DNA from: Candidatus Bathyarchaeota archaeon
GTDB lineage: Archaea; Thermoproteota; Bathyarchaeia; TCS64
Length of the DNA: 6,085 nt
Assembly (NCBI GenBank): GCA_013329615.1
Contig: DUKA01000031.1
Location: forward strand, 1 to 6,085
Reading direction: 5' to 3'
The notes under the pieces are model-generated. The model searched no databases. It was not told the origin of the DNA and worked only from the letters and a program-made list of their open reading frames with translations. Of the stretch, positions 5,160 through 6,085 are shown piece by piece. Each line of letters opens with the position of its first letter. Within the stretch, counting starts at the first letter, position 1. The position numbers and the translations under genes were made by a program.

Positions 5160-5197
5160 TCCCTTTAACGAACATGCTCGGGTTTTTAACACTATAC
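5160..5197. promoter_or_regulatory. Compact divergent promoter for the FAH-family and thioesterase genes
   Basis: TTTTTAAC at 5183-5190 would place a plus-strand transcript start near 5212, matching a leaderless ATG for the thioesterase. Read on the other strand the same bases (GTTAAAAA), or GTATAGT at 5191-5197, would start a minus-strand transcript near 5160-5168, just ahead of the TTG at 5153. AAAGGGA (complement of 5160-5166) is a weak ribosome site for that gene. With only 58 bases between the two starts the promoters must overlap. CTTTAAC at 5163-5169 is an alternative plus-strand box. Confidence 0.45.
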
Positions 5198-5211
5198 GGT
5201 AAAACAAGGTG

Positions 5212-5616
5212 ATGAGCGCAACATTGGACATCAGGACACACGTGAAGATTTCTGAGAGGCTAGTCGGTAGACCACTAGAGGTAACCGCGGGCGAGAGAGC
5301 GGTGGTCGAGCTTGTGGCGACCGCGGAGATGGAGGCTGACGCCCTTGGCCTCACCCACGGCGGCTTCACATTCGGCCTCGCCGACTACGCCGCCATGCTC
5401 GCGGTCAACCACCCAAACGTAGTCCTCGGCTCAGCACAGACCAGATTCATCGCCCCAGTCAAGACCGGCGACACAATGAGGGCAGAGGCAACAGTCACAA
5501 ACGTAGACGGAAAGAAAAGCGAAGTAAACGTAGAAGTAAAAGTGGGTGAGAGAAAAGTGTTCACCGGAACGTTCCAGTGCTACTCACTAGAGAAACACGT
5601 CCTCGAGAAAAGCTAG
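5212..5616 (+). CDS. PaaI-like hotdog-fold acyl-CoA thioesterase
   Basis: A 134-residue single hotdog-domain protein, the usual size for PaaI-type thioesterases, which hydrolyse acyl-CoA or aryl-CoA thioesters as homotetramers. The hallmark GLTHGGFTFGLADYAAMLA spans residues 46-64: the His49-Gly-Gly turn and Asp58 in the central helix match the active-site layout. It is followed by the second conserved strand, SAQTRFIAPVKTGD (74-87). ATG 5212 is preferred; GTG 5209 is directly adjacent. AAGGTG ends right at the ATG, too close to act as its ribosome site, so leaderless translation is likely. TTG 5224 lies 12 bases from AAGGTG and is a weaker alternative. The last third of the gene uses many A-ending codons (AAA, GTA, GAA, ACA), unlike the GC-ending start. 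The next gene follows after 68 bases on the same strand. The natural substrate is unknown. Confidence 0.92.
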   Translation: MSATLDIRTHVKISERLVGRPLEVTAGERAVVELVATAEMEADALGLTHGGFTFGLADYAAMLAVNHPNVVLGSAQTRFIAPVKTGDTMRAEATVTNVDGKKSEVNVEVKVGERKVFTGTFQCYSLEKHVLEKS

Positions 5617-5648
5617 ATATAAAGCCAACTATTAGGCTAACCGAATCC

Positions 5649-5656
5649 TTTTAAAT
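5649..5656 (+). promoter_or_regulatory. TATA box of the winged-helix regulator gene
   Basis: TTTTAAAT, centred about 32 bases ahead of GTG 5685, predicts a transcript start near 5679. The box is flanked on both sides by AATCC (5644-5648 and 5654-5658). The gene thus likely has its own promoter although it follows the thioesterase by only 68 bases. Confidence 0.6.
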
Positions 5657-5684
5657 CCGGCGCAGCTAGATAGACGGCGTTCAG

Positions 5685-6077
5685 GTGCGGCTAAACTTGA
5701 CAATCGTCATCGATCCTTCTAAAGAAGGCCTCGAGAAGGTCCTACGGGACTACCAGATCGAGGCTCTGCAAATCATCTGGAACAGCGACAATAAGGGCAT
5801 GACCTCACGCGAAGTCTACCAGGCTGTAAATAGGTCCCTAGGCAACAAGACCATCTCTAGGGCATCCATAATCAACTTCCTGAATGACATGTGCGAAGAG
5901 GGCGTCCTCAAATTCGAGGAGGAGACCTGCAAGGGTGGGACCCGCAGGAAATACTTCACCGGCCTCGACGAGGTAGGCTTCAAGAAGCACGTCGCGAAGG
6001 TCGTCTTCAAGAGCCTAATGAGGGACTTCCCGGTCCAGACGAAGGAAGCCGTCCAGGAAGCCCTCAACGACGACTAA
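5685..6077 (+). CDS. BlaI/MecI-like winged-helix transcriptional regulator
   Basis: A 130-residue DNA-binding protein of the penicillinase-repressor type; such regulators are common in archaea with varied, mostly unknown targets. The winged helix spans about residues 23-92: DYQIEALQIIWNSDNKGMTS (helix 1 and turn), REVYQAVNRSLG, then a recognition helix TISRASIINFLNDMCEEGVL and a wing FEEETCKGGTRRKYF. A C-terminal helix (about 98-115) probably mediates dimerisation. Two Cys, at 70 and 82, sit at the end of the recognition helix and in the wing, a possible but unproven redox or metal sensor. The start is uncertain. GTG 5685 gives a leader of about 6 bases. TTG 5697 would be served by AGGTG at 5683-5687, nine bases upstream, and removes only four residues. 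It follows the thioesterase gene, so control of that gene or of itself is possible. Confidence 0.88.
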   Translation: MRLNLTIVIDPSKEGLEKVLRDYQIEALQIIWNSDNKGMTSREVYQAVNRSLGNKTISRASIINFLNDMCEEGVLKFEEETCKGGTRRKYFTGLDEVGFKKHVAKVVFKSLMRDFPVQTKEAVQEALNDD

Positions 6078-6085
6078 CCCAGTAG

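Noticed and set aside
5154..5369. Extended N-terminus for the FAH-family protein
   Set aside because: The extra 72 residues are antisense to the thioesterase coding start and lack family similarity; TTG 5153 matches the usual MKLV start.
5623..5638. AGCC-N8-GGCT hairpin after the thioesterase stop as a terminator
   Set aside because: The stem is only 4 bp and no T-run follows.

Overview
This window is archaeal chromosomal DNA. The decisive marker is a complete RNA polymerase subunit K gene (rpoK, the archaeal Rpb6/omega homologue) at 3893-4144 on the minus strand. Supporting signs are A/T-rich TATA-like boxes about 25 bases ahead of likely transcription starts, short or absent leaders, AGGTG-type ribosome sites, frequent TTG and GTG starts, and common use of AGG (Arg) and ATA (Ile) codons in otherwise GC-rich genes. 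The lineage cannot be fixed from this stretch. A GC-rich Thermoproteota-type or Thermoplasmatota-type archaeon living on amino acids or organic acids would fit.

Layout, left to right: (1) the 3' part of a plus-strand protein with two C-terminal zinc ribbons, cut by the left edge (2-586); (2) a minus-strand DinB-like protein (589-1053); (3) a minus-strand acyl-CoA dehydrogenase (1116-2318, TTG start); (4) a 149-bp divergent control region (2319-2467); (5) a plus-strand saccharopine dehydrogenase / lysine 6-dehydrogenase-like enzyme (2468-3637); (6) a convergent small two-helix membrane protein (3656-3850, minus); (7) rpoK (3893-4144, minus); (8) a minus-strand fumarylacetoacetate hydrolase family enzyme (4239-5153, TTG start); (9) a 58-bp divergent promoter; (10) a plus-strand PaaI-like hotdog thioesterase (5212-5616); (11) a plus-strand BlaI/MecI-like winged-helix regulator (5685-6077). 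Coding density is high and no gap exceeds 150 bp. No tRNA, rRNA, CRISPR array, transposase or integrase is visible.

Functionally the window mixes housekeeping (rpoK) with catabolic-looking enzymes: an amino-acid dehydrogenase divergent from an acyl-CoA dehydrogenase, and a FAH-family hydrolase divergent from an acyl-CoA thioesterase. A joint role in amino-acid or acyl-CoA breakdown is an inference from adjacency, not shown by the sequence. The most noteworthy non-coding signals are in the 2319-2467 region: a near-perfect 22-bp tandem repeat directly upstream of the acyl-CoA dehydrogenase TATA box, and a perfect 6-bp-arm inverted repeat straddling the TATA-like box of the opposite gene. Other signals are alternating inverted repeats around the start of the small membrane gene and upstream of rpoK, and a promoter shared by the FAH and thioesterase genes. 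I found no clear evidence of a new multi-gene system.
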